A DNA stretch of 64,000 bases from Fibrisoma montanum (GTDB taxonomy: Bacteria > Bacteroidota > Bacteroidia > Cytophagales > Spirosomataceae). Under the pieces are notes generated by a model that made no database searches, was not told where the DNA came from, and worked only from the letters and a program-made list of their open reading frames with translations. Shown piece after piece: positions 44,317-55,800 of this stretch. The first letter of the stretch is position 1; each line of letters begins with the position of its first letter. The position numbers and the translations under genes are program-made. The stretch covers positions 1 through 64,000 of the forward strand of contig NZ_QXED01000010.1 of the NCBI RefSeq assembly GCF_003583365.1, written 5' to 3'.

Positions 44317-47300
44317 TTACCGGATCGCTGAGCCCCCCGCCCCTTCGTTGACGAAGAACTCGCGTTTAATGCCTAGTTTCTTCATACGGGCTTCCAGGGT
44401 GGTCGCTTTAACCTGTAGGAGTTGAGCCGCTCCACCCGTGCCCCGGATGCGGCCGTTGCAGTAGCGAACGGTATTCATGATTAATTCGCGCTCCCCATCG
44501 GCGTATGACTTAAGCTGAAAGGAGGGATTAATCATCACCGTTAACTCCCCCTCAGGCCGCTTTAGCAAGCCCAGGTTTCGGATCGTGCCCCCTTCCGATT
44601 CAATGGCGGCCCGCTCAATGACGTGCTCCAGCTCCCGGATATTACCCGGCCAGTGATAGGCCTGCATCTCTTTAATGGCCCCATTTGAGAAGCCGCTAAT
44701 GGCCTTACCGAGCTTTTTGGACAACTTTTGACTGAAGTGAATGGCCAGCAGGGTAATGTCTTCCTTGCGTTCACGGAGCGGGGGCAGCTTGATGGGGTAC
44801 ACGTTGAGCCGGAAGTAAAGATCCGAGCGAAAGCGCCCTTCGGCTACTTCTTTTTCCAGGTTCCGATTGGTGGCGGCCAGCACCCGTACATCGGTTTGAA
44901 TCACTTTGTTGGACCCCAGCCGTTCAATTTCTTTTTCCTGAATGGCCCGCAGCAGCTTGGCTTGTAGTTCGAGGGGCAACTCGCCAATCTCGTCGAGGAA
45001 AATCGTGCTTTCGTGGGCCAGCTCAAATTTGCCGATACGCCGTTCAATGGCCCCCGTAAAGGCTCCTTTCTCGTGACCAAACAGCTCTGATTCAATAAGC
45101 TGCGCGGGCAGGGCGGCACAATTGATTTTGATCAGCGGCTTGGCCTGTCGGGGCGAGGCCTGGTGAATGGCCCGGGCGACAAGCTCTTTCCCCGTACCGG
45201 TTTCGCCCAGAATAAGCACCGTCGAGCTCATAGGCCCCACTTTACCAACCTTTTGAAACACATCCCGGACTGCCTGGCTGGTGCCAACAATCTCCTCGAA
45301 GCGGTAGTTCGTGAGGACTTCCTCCTGCAGATATGTATTTTCCTGTTGCAGCTGCTGAGACAAGGCCGCTACTTCTTCGTAGGCCAGCAGCCGGTCGAGG
45401 GTCAGAGCGAGGGTTGGCCTGAGTTTTTGAAACAAATCAAGGTGATACGATCGGTACGTATCCGCTTGGCGACTATAGAAGGCCAGCGTAAAGCGGCCTT
45501 CACGGGTGAGCGGTATGGGAAACAGGAGGTGACTTTGCAGTCTGAACGTCTGACTAATGAGTTGTTTGAGAGCGAACTGTCGACAATGCTGCTCAAAATC
45601 CGCCCCGTTCAGTAGCAACGGCTGTGAATCATTGAGTTGCTGGCGCATCTGGCTGTACTGCTCGGCCGTCAGGCGGCTGAGTTGCAGAAAATCATCGGCC
45701 AGCAGGGTTTGATATTCATCGGGACCGGTTCGGTAGAAGCCATAGCCGTGGCGGATCGGCCCGCCGGTTTCCAGGCCGAGAATGGCGTAGTCGAAGGGAA
45801 TCGCTGGCTGGATCGTTTTAACTAAGGTCAGTAACTTCTGGTCCCAGTCGTGTTCATCGGCCAGCGCGTTGGAAACAGCCAGTTGCAGGGCCTTTTCGCT
45901 CTCACGCCGGAGTAGCTCTTCGTTGGCTAAAATGTTGGCCACCGCCACAGCGATCTGATTAGCCACCATCTCGTAGAAAGCGAAATGCTGGGGGCCAAAG
46001 AAGTCCGCCCGCGTCGAAAATACGTGAAAGGTGCCAATGCTCCGGCCACCGTATTGCAGAGGGGTAATCATGGATTGGCGGATACCCATCCGAACCATGA
46101 TCGGAAAGCCCGGATACCGGGGGTACTGCTTAGCCTCCTCTGCCGGGTCGAGCACATAGACGGTGGGCCAGGCCAGAATTTTCTCAAACGGTGATCCGGC
46201 AATGGCGAACCGTTGGCGAGTTAGCTGTTGATAGTCGGCATCCTGGCTGATCATCCCGGAGGTATTACGCAGAAATATACCAATGGTCTGGTCGGTGGGG
46301 TCGATGGCAAAGATTTGAGCGGCCTCATCGAAGCCCAGGATGGGACGTACGGTTTCGGTGATGACCCGAAAAAGATCGTCTTTATCGCGGATGGTCGCAA
46401 TGGCAGTGGAAATGGCCAGCAGGTTTGACTTCTCCTGCTCCCGTCGCAAAATCTCCTCGTTAGCCAGGATGTTGTCTACGGCTACGGCGACCTGATCGGC
46501 CAGAGCCTGGAAGATTTCGAATTGTTTTGAATGATAAGATCCTGTCTGTAGAGAATTAAGCCATAAAGTACCAAATGTTTTACCCCTGGTCCGAAGCAAA
46601 GCGACCAGACCCTCCTTTGCACCTACCTCTTTGACAACGGGAAAGAACGGATAGTCAAATTGCTTAAACCGTAGTTCATAATCTTCAATTATCGGTGCTT
46701 GCCGCTCCTTTAATAACTTCATCACATAGTCTATGTACGAATCAGGATGCACAATGCGGTGCAAGCCGGCCTCACTAAGCTTTCGGTTCCCTTCCGAATC
46801 ATCCCAAACCGGGATGGTAACCGCTAAATCGTAGTGGTACTGTCCACCTTCCTCGACAATGATGACGCCTGTGTTGTAAAAAGGAATAAGGTTTCGGGCT
46901 TTCTCCCGGATGACACTCAACAGCTCCACCGTATTGCGGGCGGAGGCAATATCTTCACTAATGGAAAGCAGCACACTCTTCTCCTGCTCCCGTTGCAAAA
47001 TCTCCTCGTTAGCCAGGATGTTCGCTACGGCGACTGAGAGTTGATCAACTACGTTTTGAAACAAGGCCAGGTCAACTTGATTTGCCTGCTGTTTACGTTT
47101 ATAATTAATAGTAAAACAACCAAGGGTTGATCCGCCAGCCTTCAACAAACCGCACACCGCTTCCTGATAGCCTAAACCTCTGATGGTGGCCAGTATGGAG
47201 CTATCGCTGAAGATGGCATGCTCAATGGTGTAATCGAACAGAACAGGCGACTTCGTTCGTTCAAGTTGACGGACGATCCATTCTAGACCGGAATTAGCAT

Positions 47301-48651
47301 AGTCAAGTCCGCTATCCTGGAAGAAACCTAGTTTATTTAATTCATGGTTGACCTCAGAATCATCAATATGGGGATGAATAACGGCCAGATCATGGAAGCG
47401 GTTTTCTTCATCAATGACCAGTATGCCGCAGTCATAGAAACCGAACAAAGGTTTAATTTTCTCAATGATAACCTTGAGCAAGTCAACTTTATCGCGTACC
47501 GAGGCAATGTTCTCACTTATCGACAACAGCACACTCTTCTCCCGTTCCCGTTCGAGAATCTCCTCATTGGCCAGAATATTGGCCACGGCCACGGCTATCT
47601 GATCGGCGATAGCCTGGAACAAGGGTATGTGTTGCTGGGTGTAAAAGTTACTATCCTTTGTGTTGAAACTAATTAGCCCAATCTTACGGCCCCCACAGGT
47701 AAGCGGGCCTCCAATCATCTGCTGCAAGCCGTGCCGAAGGCCCACCTCAAATTGTTGACTAATGTCTAAAGCGTCAAAATACTGGGCTTGTTCGGCTAGC
47801 GAGCAGATAACCGGCGATTGTGCGTAGTGCCACGCCTTGGGGTGATGACCAGCCACAGGAAACGGCCCCAGATCAAGGGTCGCTGTCAGTTCAGTTTGCA
47901 CGGCATCGGCCAGTACAGCGGTGTCCAACAGCTCGCGAAACCATTCCCCTGTTTTATCGAAGACAAACAAACCCGCATTGTCGTAAGGGAATATTGGCTT
48001 GATTTTCTCGTAAATAACTTTAAGCAACTGTTTATGATTCTGAACCCTAGCGATGGCCTGACTGATCTCCAGTAATTGACTCTTCTCCCATTCCCGTTCC
48101 AGAATCTCCTCATTAGCCAAAATGTTAGCCACGGCTCCAGCTACTTGGTCAGCAATGGCTTGATATAAAATACACTGGTCTTTTTGGAAGGTACCTTTCT
48201 GTAACGAATTAACCATAAATACGCCAATCTCGTCACCCCCAGTTTGCAGTACAGCGACCATCGATTCTTCATAGCCAATGGTGTCAATGACAGACGCCTG
48301 AACATAATTAACCCAGCCTGGTACCTGATCCTCATAATTATGAATGAAGGGCGCATTAGTCGACCTTAATCGATCGAACACCCACTCAAAGACTGACCCC
48401 GAATACGTAAACACAGCCGCGTGCTGCTGGGCCAGTAGCACATTGGCCTCCGATGGGCTGATGGTAGGCATGCTCACTGCCCAATCCTCCAGCGTTGTTT
48501 TGTCCCTATTGAATACAAACAAGCCGCAGTCATAGAAACCAAAAAGAGGTTGAAGCTGCTCAATAATCAGTTGGAGCAATTCAGATTTCTTGCGAATGGT
48601 GGCTATTGTTCGGCTTATAGCCAACACGGTCTGAAGTTCCTGGGTAGTCAT
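44317..48651 (-). CDS. six-GAF sigma-54-dependent transcriptional activator
   Basis: About 1444 residues from ATG 48651 (a GTG 12 nt upstream is possible). Six GAF domains of about 185 residues are joined by repeated linkers of the form ANILANEEILEREREKS, found five times. A short coiled coil (RLLAYEEVAALSQQLQQENT) leads to the AAA+ sigma-54 interaction domain (about 1115-1350) with Walker A GETGTGKE, L1 loop GAFTGA and Walker B FLDEIGELP, and a Fis-type HTH at the C-terminus (GAAQLLQVKATTLEARMKKL). It senses signals through GAF units and drives sigma-54 promoters. Six GAFs in one activator are unusual. Targets are unknown. Confidence 0.92.
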   Translation of the reverse strand: MTTQELQTVLAISRTIATIRKKSELLQLIIEQLQPLFGFYDCGLFVFNRDKTTLEDWAVSMPTISPSEANVLLAQQHAAVFTYSGSVFEWVFDRLRSTNAPFIHNYEDQVPGWVNYVQASVIDTIGYEESMVAVLQTGGDEIGVFMVNSLQKGTFQKDQCILYQAIADQVAGAVANILANEEILEREWEKSQLLEISQAIARVQNHKQLLKVIYEKIKPIFPYDNAGLFVFDKTGEWFRELLDTAVLADAVQTELTATLDLGPFPVAGHHPKAWHYAQSPVICSLAEQAQYFDALDISQQFEVGLRHGLQQMIGGPLTCGGRKIGLISFNTKDSNFYTQQHIPLFQAIADQIAVAVANILANEEILEREREKSVLLSISENIASVRDKVDLLKVIIEKIKPLFGFYDCGILVIDEENRFHDLAVIHPHIDDSEVNHELNKLGFFQDSGLDYANSGLEWIVRQLERTKSPVLFDYTIEHAIFSDSSILATIRGLGYQEAVCGLLKAGGSTLGCFTINYKRKQQANQVDLALFQNVVDQLSVAVANILANEEILQREQEKSVLLSISEDIASARNTVELLSVIREKARNLIPFYNTGVIIVEEGGQYHYDLAVTIPVWDDSEGNRKLSEAGLHRIVHPDSYIDYVMKLLKERQAPIIEDYELRFKQFDYPFFPVVKEVGAKEGLVALLRTRGKTFGTLWLNSLQTGSYHSKQFEIFQALADQVAVAVDNILANEEILRREQEKSNLLAISTAIATIRDKDDLFRVITETVRPILGFDEAAQIFAIDPTDQTIGIFLRNTSGMISQDADYQQLTRQRFAIAGSPFEKILAWPTVYVLDPAEEAKQYPRYPGFPIMVRMGIRQSMITPLQYGGRSIGTFHVFSTRADFFGPQHFAFYEMVANQIAVAVANILANEELLRRESEKALQLAVSNALADEHDWDQKLLTLVKTIQPAIPFDYAILGLETGGPIRHGYGFYRTGPDEYQTLLADDFLQLSRLTAEQYSQMRQQLNDSQPLLLNGADFEQHCRQFALKQLISQTFRLQSHLLFPIPLTREGRFTLAFYSRQADTYRSYHLDLFQKLRPTLALTLDRLLAYEEVAALSQQLQQENTYLQEEVLTNYRFEEIVGTSQAVRDVFQKVGKVGPMSSTVLILGETGTGKELVARAIHQASPRQAKPLIKINCAALPAQLIESELFGHEKGAFTGAIERRIGKFELAHESTIFLDEIGELPLELQAKLLRAIQEKEIERLGSNKVIQTDVRVLAATNRNLEKEVAEGRFRSDLYFRLNVYPIKLPPLRERKEDITLLAIHFSQKLSKKLGKAISGFSNGAIKEMQAYHWPGNIRELEHVIERAAIESEGGTIRNLGLLKRPEGELTVMINPSFQLKSYADGERELIMNTVRYCNGRIRGTGGAAQLLQVKATTLEARMKKLGIKREFFVNEGAGGSAIR

Positions 48652-48808
48652 AAATTGTATCACTTACAAGATTATTACCATTTGACAATCAAGCCTTTAT
48701 AAATTAAAAGTAAGTATTTCGGCAATACTTACTCTATTATGTTGGGTTAATAAAGCCTACTGCTTCTGTCCTTACCCTATGCTAGTCCCCCCTTATATTG
48801 TGAATTCA

Positions 48809-49763
48809 TTAGCTTGGATGTGGGAGTTGCATCACCTGAAAAAGATCGTCCATCATTACCGTTGAACCTACAAACAGCGCTGACCGTTGATAAGTGGTTT
48901 GGGGCATACTATCCAGGATATCTACTTCCCAGTCGAAAGCTTGTCCACCTGCCTGTTCGATTAAATAAGCCAGCGGGTAACACTCATACAACAGGCGAAG
49001 CTTACCCTGCGGAGTTTCTGAGGTGGCCGGATAAAGAAAGATACCGCCCTTGAGCAGATTTCGGTGAAAATTGCCAACCAGCGAACCAATATAGCGGCCG
49101 AATAGCTACGATTTCGGCATTGATGCAAATCGTGCTGCACACCGTCCGAAAAAGTAGGGGCGTAGCCTTCGTTACAGGAATAGACCATTCCGGCTTGTGG
49201 ACAGCGAATGTTATCATGGGAAAGAAAAAACTCTCCCTGCGAAGGGTCATACGTAAAGCCGTTAACGCCATGCCCAGTTGCATAGACCAGCATCGTCGAA
49301 GACCCGTAGAGAATATACCCGGCCGCAATCTGCCGACGACTTCCCTGCAAAAAGTCGATTAGTTCAGGCGGAGCACCAACCGGCGTTACTCGCTGATAAA
49401 TGGAAAAAATGGTGCCAATTGATACGTTTTCATCAATGTTCGATGAACCATCGAGTGGGTCAATGGCAACAACGTATTTGGCCTGGTAGTTGGCCGTATG
49501 AATTATGAGCTCTTTGTCTTCTGAAACAATAGCCACCACTTCGTCCCCCATTTGTCAAGGCCCTGCAGAAACAAATATCAGCGATTGCATCCAGCTTCTG
49601 CTGATGTTCACCCTGAATGTTAGCCGAACCCAGCCTCCCAGTTATATCGACCAAGCCGGCCCAGTTAATTTCCCGGTTGGCGATTTTAGCCGCCAGAGCC
49701 ATGTCACGCAACAATTGCGATAGCTCTCCTGATGCCTCTGGTTTCACGAACAGTCCACCTGTA
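48809..49763 (-). pseudogene. fbp: class I fructose-1,6-bisphosphatase, shattered
   Basis: Segments in different frames join into one Fbp: [68 protein letters not shown] (metal/substrate site), AAGYILYGSSTMLVYATGHG, then [40 protein letters not shown] and [13 protein letters not shown], ending [15 protein letters not shown]. Breaks lie near 49550 (lost base in a G-run) and 49100 (with a TAG in the following frame). A class I Fbp has about 335 residues. Loss would affect gluconeogenesis unless another Fbp exists elsewhere. A short in-frame fragment upstream (to about 49930, KEQFMKRDVINELYSHDD) is not recognised. Confidence 0.85.
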
Positions 49764-49963
49764 CGGGCCCCGCGAACCCATGAACGGCCGACCGAGGGGG
49801 TTTAGAAAATCATCATGAGAGTACAGCTCGTTGATGACATCCCGTTTCATAAACTGTTCCTTCATAGCGTCTGTCATGGCCCTGGCAGGTACGTTAGGTT
49901 TATACAACATTGCCTTTTTTAGGTAGTAATAAACGGCCCTGCTCCTCCGCCGGTTTTGCCTTA

Positions 49964-52675
49964 TCAATAGACCACTTGCACTATGAGGCCACTGCTTTCT
50001 CGGCCGGTTTTATCAACAGCCGTGACCCTCAATCTCCCGTGCTTAGCACCTTTCATGCCTGTGATTTTGTACTCAGCCTTAGTCTCTGTGCTGTTCGCTT
50101 GAATTAAGTCGTAGTGCGGGGAATCGCCTACATGAGCATAGATGTTATACGCAACTGCGTCAGGGCTTTTATTCCAACGGATAACGACTTTTTCGTCGTC
50201 CTGCTCTTTGATACTTAGGTTTAACGGATTGCTAACTGCCCTATAAACCGGTATAGTCGTTATAGTAAACACATCACCCATCTTGGTATCAAACGCAATA
50301 AAATCCCGCTTTTTTGATGTGACAGTTACGTTGTTCCCTGTAGCTTTTTTCACAGTAGACTGTTGAATATCCGGATATCTTAATTGGCAAATACCACCTA
50401 CATTGGATTTGATGATAAACTTTTGCGCTTGTCCATCAGCCCATTTAGCAGACACCTCAAAATTTCCCCGTGCTACCAAACCCGAATAAGCACCGGTTTT
50501 CCACGCATGCGGCAGAGCGGGCAAGAGATCAATAAACCCTTCATGGCTTTGCAGGAGCATTTCGGCCACGCCCGCCGTTCCGCCAAAATTGCCGTCGATT
50601 TGAAAAGGTGGGTGAGTATCCCATAAATTGTTTAACGTTCCTTTCTGCAACAATGACCAGTATAAGGCGTAGGCTCGTTCGCCATCTTTAATTCTTGCCC
50701 AAAGGTTCAGCTTGAACGCCATGCCCCAGCCCGTTGCTTTATCACCCCGTCCATTCAAACTTATTTTAGCAGCATCCAGCCAGGCGGGGGTCGTCGAGTT
50801 GATGAGGGTACCCGGAAACAGGCCAACCAACTGCGACGTATGGCGATGCTGAGGGTCGCCGATTTCACCGTAGTAATTTTCCTCCCGGTATTCTTTAATC
50901 TGCCCCGACCAGCCAACCTGAACCGGGTCTAACTTCGGTAACTGAGACTGAATTACAGCCAAAAAAGGATCGTTGTCGCCCAATTGTTTAGCGGCTTTCA
51001 GTACGTCCTGGTGGTTTTCGTAGATCATTTGCTGGTCGAACGCGCTGCCCATTGTTTTATAATGCTCTTTCACTCGCTGCCAGCGTTGCTCAGGGGAATA
51101 TGATGGATACGTGAGGAGTAGGCCCGCCGTATCGACCACTACTTTGGCTAAGAATTTAGACATACCCAACAGGGTCGGATAGGTGATTTTTTTCAGGATT
51201 TTTTCATCGCCCGTAAACGCATAATAGTCCCAAAACAGTTTAGTGGTCATCGTGCCAGTGCCCGGCCCAGAATGAACGCCCGGCTTTGAAATGTTATAGG
51301 CACTCGCCCCGGTTCCAATGGTCCAACCATTTTCGCCCTCACCCGCCATCAGCCTGTTGGGATTGTTTTGTCTAATGTAGTCCGTCGCTCCCTTGGTGGC
51401 GGCCCGGCGATAAGCCAGGTTATAATCGGCAAACGACTGAAACAGTTCGCTCAAGTTAGTCGTAAAGACAGGCCAGTAATTCATCTGTATGTTGATGTTG
51501 TGCCAGTAGCCCCCCGTCCAGGGCGTGACGTCGTACTGGCTCCAGATGCCCTGAAGATTAGGTGGCAGCGTACCCGGACGGGACGAACAAATGAGCAGGT
51601 ATCGGCCATACTGAAAGTACAATTCTTCGAGGTAATGGTCAATTACGCCCGCTTTGTAGTTCTTCAACAGCGCGTCCGTTGTCAATTTCGACTCGTTTGC
51701 GCCAAAATCGACCGTGGCTCTTGCGAATAACATAGTGTAGTCTTTTTTGTGAGCCGCCAGCAAGTCAGTATAAGGTTTAGCCGAAGCCTTTTCCATAATA
51801 GCCGTAACCTTAGGGTGGGGCGAAGTGGTGTCGGCTAATTTTTTGGTGTTCGTATGCTCCTCAAAAATGGAGCTGTCTAATTTATAATTTGTGCCAACCG
51901 CTACCAGAATAAGGGCTGCGTCAGCGCCGGTAACCACAATCTTTCCGTTATCACCCTCCGCGTCCGTGAAGGCTTTCAGCGTACCGCCCGTTGGTATGAC
52001 TTTGAATTGGCCTTCAAACAGGATGTTGAGTTGTTCCAGCTTGCCCGACAACGTAATGAGGTCGTTTTGGGCCGATACCCGGCCCATCCGTCCATTGTTT
52101 TTTGATGCCGGACCAAATGGTTTTTTGTACGGAATTTCGGGCCGAACGGTAAACGACAGTTTGCCTTTTTTGCTGGCCATTAACCGAATGACGAGTACTT
52201 TGTCCGGGAAACTGGCGATGTATTCCCGCTCGTAAACGACCCCGTCCTGTTCGTATTTCACCGTTGACACCGCATCGTTGAGCCGTAAACTACGTCTATA
52301 CTCCTGGGGCGTTTTGTGGTTGAAATCGAGGTATAGTTCGGCAAAATTAGTTAAGCCTACACCACCGTAGAGACTTTTGGCGGCCATGCTGTTTTCGGTC
52401 AGTTGCACCCGTTCGGTTACCGTCCGGCCAAACAACGAGGCACCCATGTAGCCATTCCCAATCGGCAGCGACCAGTTTTCCCAGGCAGGGTCCAATGGGG
52501 TCGCTTCTACCAATGTCTGGGCATTGAGCGAATCCAGATTCGTAATTGGCAGCATGGGTACGGGTTTGTCATACCATAATCTATAGTTTTTGGATGAAGG
52601 TTTTTGCCCAACACAAAAGCCTGTCCACAAACAGAAAACGAAGAAAAAGAATAGAAGGAAACGTTCTTTTTTCAT
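49964..52675 (-). CDS. GH95-family alpha-L-fucosidase/galactosidase
   Basis: 903 residues with a signal peptide (FLLFFFFVFCLWTGFCVG). WSLPIGNGYMGASLFG is the N-terminal substrate loop. The catalytic (alpha/alpha)6 barrel carries PWTGGYWHNINIQMNYWP (the N-x-N pair), YPSYSPEQRWQ with the probable general acid Glu, and FQIDGNFGGTAGVAEML with the essential Asp. A C-terminal Fn3-like domain (about 815-903) follows. GH95 enzymes remove alpha-1,2-fucose from xyloglucan or glycans, fitting its place in a plant-wall locus. Start follows directly after a spaced hairpin. Confidence 0.9.
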   Translation of the reverse strand: MKKERFLLFFFFVFCLWTGFCVGQKPSSKNYRLWYDKPVPMLPITNLDSLNAQTLVEATPLDPAWENWSLPIGNGYMGASLFGRTVTERVQLTENSMAAKSLYGGVGLTNFAELYLDFNHKTPQEYRRSLRLNDAVSTVKYEQDGVVYEREYIASFPDKVLVIRLMASKKGKLSFTVRPEIPYKKPFGPASKNNGRMGRVSAQNDLITLSGKLEQLNILFEGQFKVIPTGGTLKAFTDAEGDNGKIVVTGADAALILVAVGTNYKLDSSIFEEHTNTKKLADTTSPHPKVTAIMEKASAKPYTDLLAAHKKDYTMLFARATVDFGANESKLTTDALLKNYKAGVIDHYLEELYFQYGRYLLICSSRPGTLPPNLQGIWSQYDVTPWTGGYWHNINIQMNYWPVFTTNLSELFQSFADYNLAYRRAATKGATDYIRQNNPNRLMAGEGENGWTIGTGASAYNISKPGVHSGPGTGTMTTKLFWDYYAFTGDEKILKKITYPTLLGMSKFLAKVVVDTAGLLLTYPSYSPEQRWQRVKEHYKTMGSAFDQQMIYENHQDVLKAAKQLGDNDPFLAVIQSQLPKLDPVQVGWSGQIKEYREENYYGEIGDPQHRHTSQLVGLFPGTLINSTTPAWLDAAKISLNGRGDKATGWGMAFKLNLWARIKDGERAYALYWSLLQKGTLNNLWDTHPPFQIDGNFGGTAGVAEMLLQSHEGFIDLLPALPHAWKTGAYSGLVARGNFEVSAKWADGQAQKFIIKSNVGGICQLRYPDIQQSTVKKATGNNVTVTSKKRDFIAFDTKMGDVFTITTIPVYRAVSNPLNLSIKEQDDEKVVIRWNKSPDAVAYNIYAHVGDSPHYDLIQANSTETKAEYKITGMKGAKHGRLRVTAVDKTGRESSGLIVQVVY

Positions 52676-52730
52676 TCCTGATCTACTATCGTCCGGTTAA
52701 ATGACTGAAAAACATTACGTTATTGAGAAA

Positions 52731-52802
52731 AATCAGAGATGACATCTTTCGTAGTAGATTAGCTGTTAAGCAATACATTACCTAAAATATTCATCTCTGA
52801 TT
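52731..52802. terminator. inverted repeat between the beta-helix and GH95 genes
   Basis: Perfect 12-bp arms AATCAGAGATGA and TCATCTCTGATT, 48 nt apart, in the 144-bp gap between the two genes. It may mark a processing or termination point inside the polysaccharide locus. Confidence 0.45.
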
Positions 52803-52819
52803 CTGCGCGATTGCTTACG

Positions 52820-55800
52820 TCATTTTAACACTTTAATGGTTTGTTTCTCCCGCTCGGTACGTACCTGTACCAGGAAAATACCCGTTTGCTGTTGCGTAAT
52901 CGGCAGTCGGCAACGCTCCACAGTGCTCGCCGTTTCGACCTGATGGCGGGAAAGAAGCCGACCCTGCACATCGGTGAGCGATACCCAAAGGGACTGCCCT
53001 TCAACACCCCTTACTTCTACTTCGACAGTCTCACTGCCCCCTGGCAGCGGATTGCCCAGCACCGTGGCCTGCATTGCTGAAGCGAACTCATCGTTGCCGA
53101 TACGGGCTCCGGCGGAGGCTGGCTCCTGGCCATAGACCAGCGATCCGTTCAGGTAAGCCGTAATTTTGGTGTTTTCCGATAGCACACCCGCCGGTTTATA
53201 CGAATGGTCATTGACTTGGTTAAAATTCGACCAGTCATTTTTGTTGATCCGCTGCTGAATGATGCCCGTTGAACTCAATGGATTTAGCTGACTAAGCGCA
53301 GGCCCGAAACTCAGTTCCAGGTATGTATCCGTGCCCGCCCGATTCTCTCTGACAAATCGGCTGCGGATGTTGTTATTACCCAATTCGGCGTAATCTAGGG
53401 TGTAAACCAAAGGGTTATCGCCCTCCGAACTGAACCAGTAGCGAACCGTTAGCTGGCTGTAGTCTACCGCTACGTTGCCTTCATTGGTCACCTTCAGGTG
53501 GGTACTGATCTGGTTGGTGTTCGAGTTACCATTTTTGTTTTCCGAGTACACCCTCAGGGTGGTCACCGCCGGAATTAACGCTGGCTCAATACCACCCACC
53601 AACGTGCCGTTTCGGTAAATCGTGATTCGGTCGTTGGGGGTGTAAGAACCGTTTGACGCGAAGGAGTAGTCGTCTGATTCAGCGAAATTCGTCCAGTTCT
53701 GTTTGCCCACACCCGTCTGAATTTCGCCCGAACTACTACCCCCGGCTAAAGTTCCGGCCGACGCATCGAACGAATATTCCACGTAGCCCAATGCGCCCTG
53801 ACGCGGCTGGGCCAGCGGTACGTACTTCATGCTGACCTTGTTCGTACCCAGTTGTGACCAATACACCGTCAGGTTCGTCAGGGGAGAAAAATTTTCCACC
53901 GTCAGCCAATAACGGACGGTGATTTCTCCGTACGGAATGGAATTACTGCCTTCGTTATACAGGTTCAGATAGGGTCGAATCATGTTGTTTGCCAACTGAT
54001 TGTTGTCGGCATCCCGATGGTGAACACGCAGGCTGGCCGGAAGTGCCCTGACACTGACGGTCACGCTGGTGGCTGGACTGACACAAACGCCTACTTTACA
54101 GGTTACCGAGTAGACGAACTCGCCAACCGCAGAGGTAGAGACCACCATCGAGCTACTGCCATCGGTTCCGTTCCAATTCACCATACCCGAACAGTTGGAG
54201 ACGACCAGGGTTACGTTGCCCGTTCCCTGAGTGGCCGTTACGCTACTGACAGCAGGTGCATCGGGCGTAGTCAGATTTCCCGATACGTCGACCGAAGCGG
54301 ATGCCGTGCAACCGTCGGCGGAGGTGACCAGCACCGAATACGTACCGGCCTGTGAGACAGTGGCCGTATTGCCATTGTCGAGCTGGGTGGCACCGGTGCT
54401 AAATGTATAGGTAAGGTTTGAACCGGCCGTTGCGGACAGGGTAATGGTTGGGGTGAGGCAACTGATGGTGCCACTGGCCGACAAACCAACCGTGGGGGGG
54501 GCATTGACAGTCAGGTTAAACGCGGTCGATGTGAGGCTATTGAAACCAGTAATCACTACGTAATACGTGCCCTGGTCGCTGGCGGTTACGTGGGTGAGCG
54601 ACAGCGTGGCGGTGGTCGCTGAGGCAACTCCCGTCAGGACGCTCCCGTCTTTATACCATTGATACGACTGAACCGCTCCATCGGCGCTCAACGATGCGCT
54701 GACGCTCGCGCCCGTGCAAACGGCTGAACTACTGGCGGGTTGCTGAGTAATCAGGATGGGCATTCCCTGGAATTCATACGCCCCGATGTCGGTGCCCGAT
54801 CCCTGGGGACGCGCTGTTCCAAGAATATCTTTAGCCGTAAACTGGCCCGGTGTCGAACTACCGGCGTTGATGGCAGGACTGGTGCTGGCGAGCTGGAAAT
54901 CACCGGTTGAAGCATCCACGAACTGGGGGTTGAGCCCCGTCTTGTTCTGGCCCCCGGTGAAATAGGAGATTTCACCGGTACCACCAAATGAAAGGTTATT
55001 ATCCTGCTGAAGATTGAGTGAGTTTACAACTAACGTCAGTGGTTTATCCGCCCGCCCGTAAAAGATGTTGTTATAAAAACGGGTATTGTCCGAGTAGCGC
55101 ATGGTAAAATCTGACTCAATATCAGGGCTGGCCGCATTCTGGTAACTGGTGTTGTTGAGCAACGTCACATTATTGGTGTAGTTGAGGTTGATACCCCGAC
55201 CTCCGTTGAGGTAAATAAGGTTATTTTCAATTAGAAACTTACCCGAATAAGCACCCAGTGGGTTGGCACCAAACCGGTCGTTGTTATTATCGAGTATAAT
55301 ACCGTTACCGTCGGTGATTTTGCACAGCCCGTTGTTATTCCATTTGATGAACAAGCGATTGCCGTAGCAACGGTTATTCCGGATGATGAATCGGGGTGCC
55401 CCGGAATTGGTATCATAATTCCAGCTATTGAGCACGCTAATTCCGCTGGTGCCAAAAATCGTGTACCAAGAGGTATTGTAGACCGTGTTGTTCTCGATCG
55501 TTATGTAGTCACTCTCGATAACCGAAATGCCTCCTCCGCCACAATCGTGAACAATGTTATCGGCAAGGACAATGTGGTGGGGTCGAAAGTTACCGCCTGT
55601 CCGCCCGCTGACTGAGATTCCGTTCCCATTAAACTTAGGCAACGCCGAGCTTATTGCCGTCGGATTGGGGCCCTCACAAGCACCAGGCTGCTGCTGGGCC
55701 TCAGCCAGCGTTACGTTTCTATTGTTTCCTTCGATCTCGAAACCCTGTATCTTTATGTAAGCAGCTCCGGGAACCAGGTTAAAGCCCTGCCAGCCCGTAA

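Noticed and set aside
49764-49963. frame with KEQFMKRDVINELYSHDD between Fbp and GH95
   Set aside because: Does not belong to Fbp and I do not recognise it; may be a relic of another gene.
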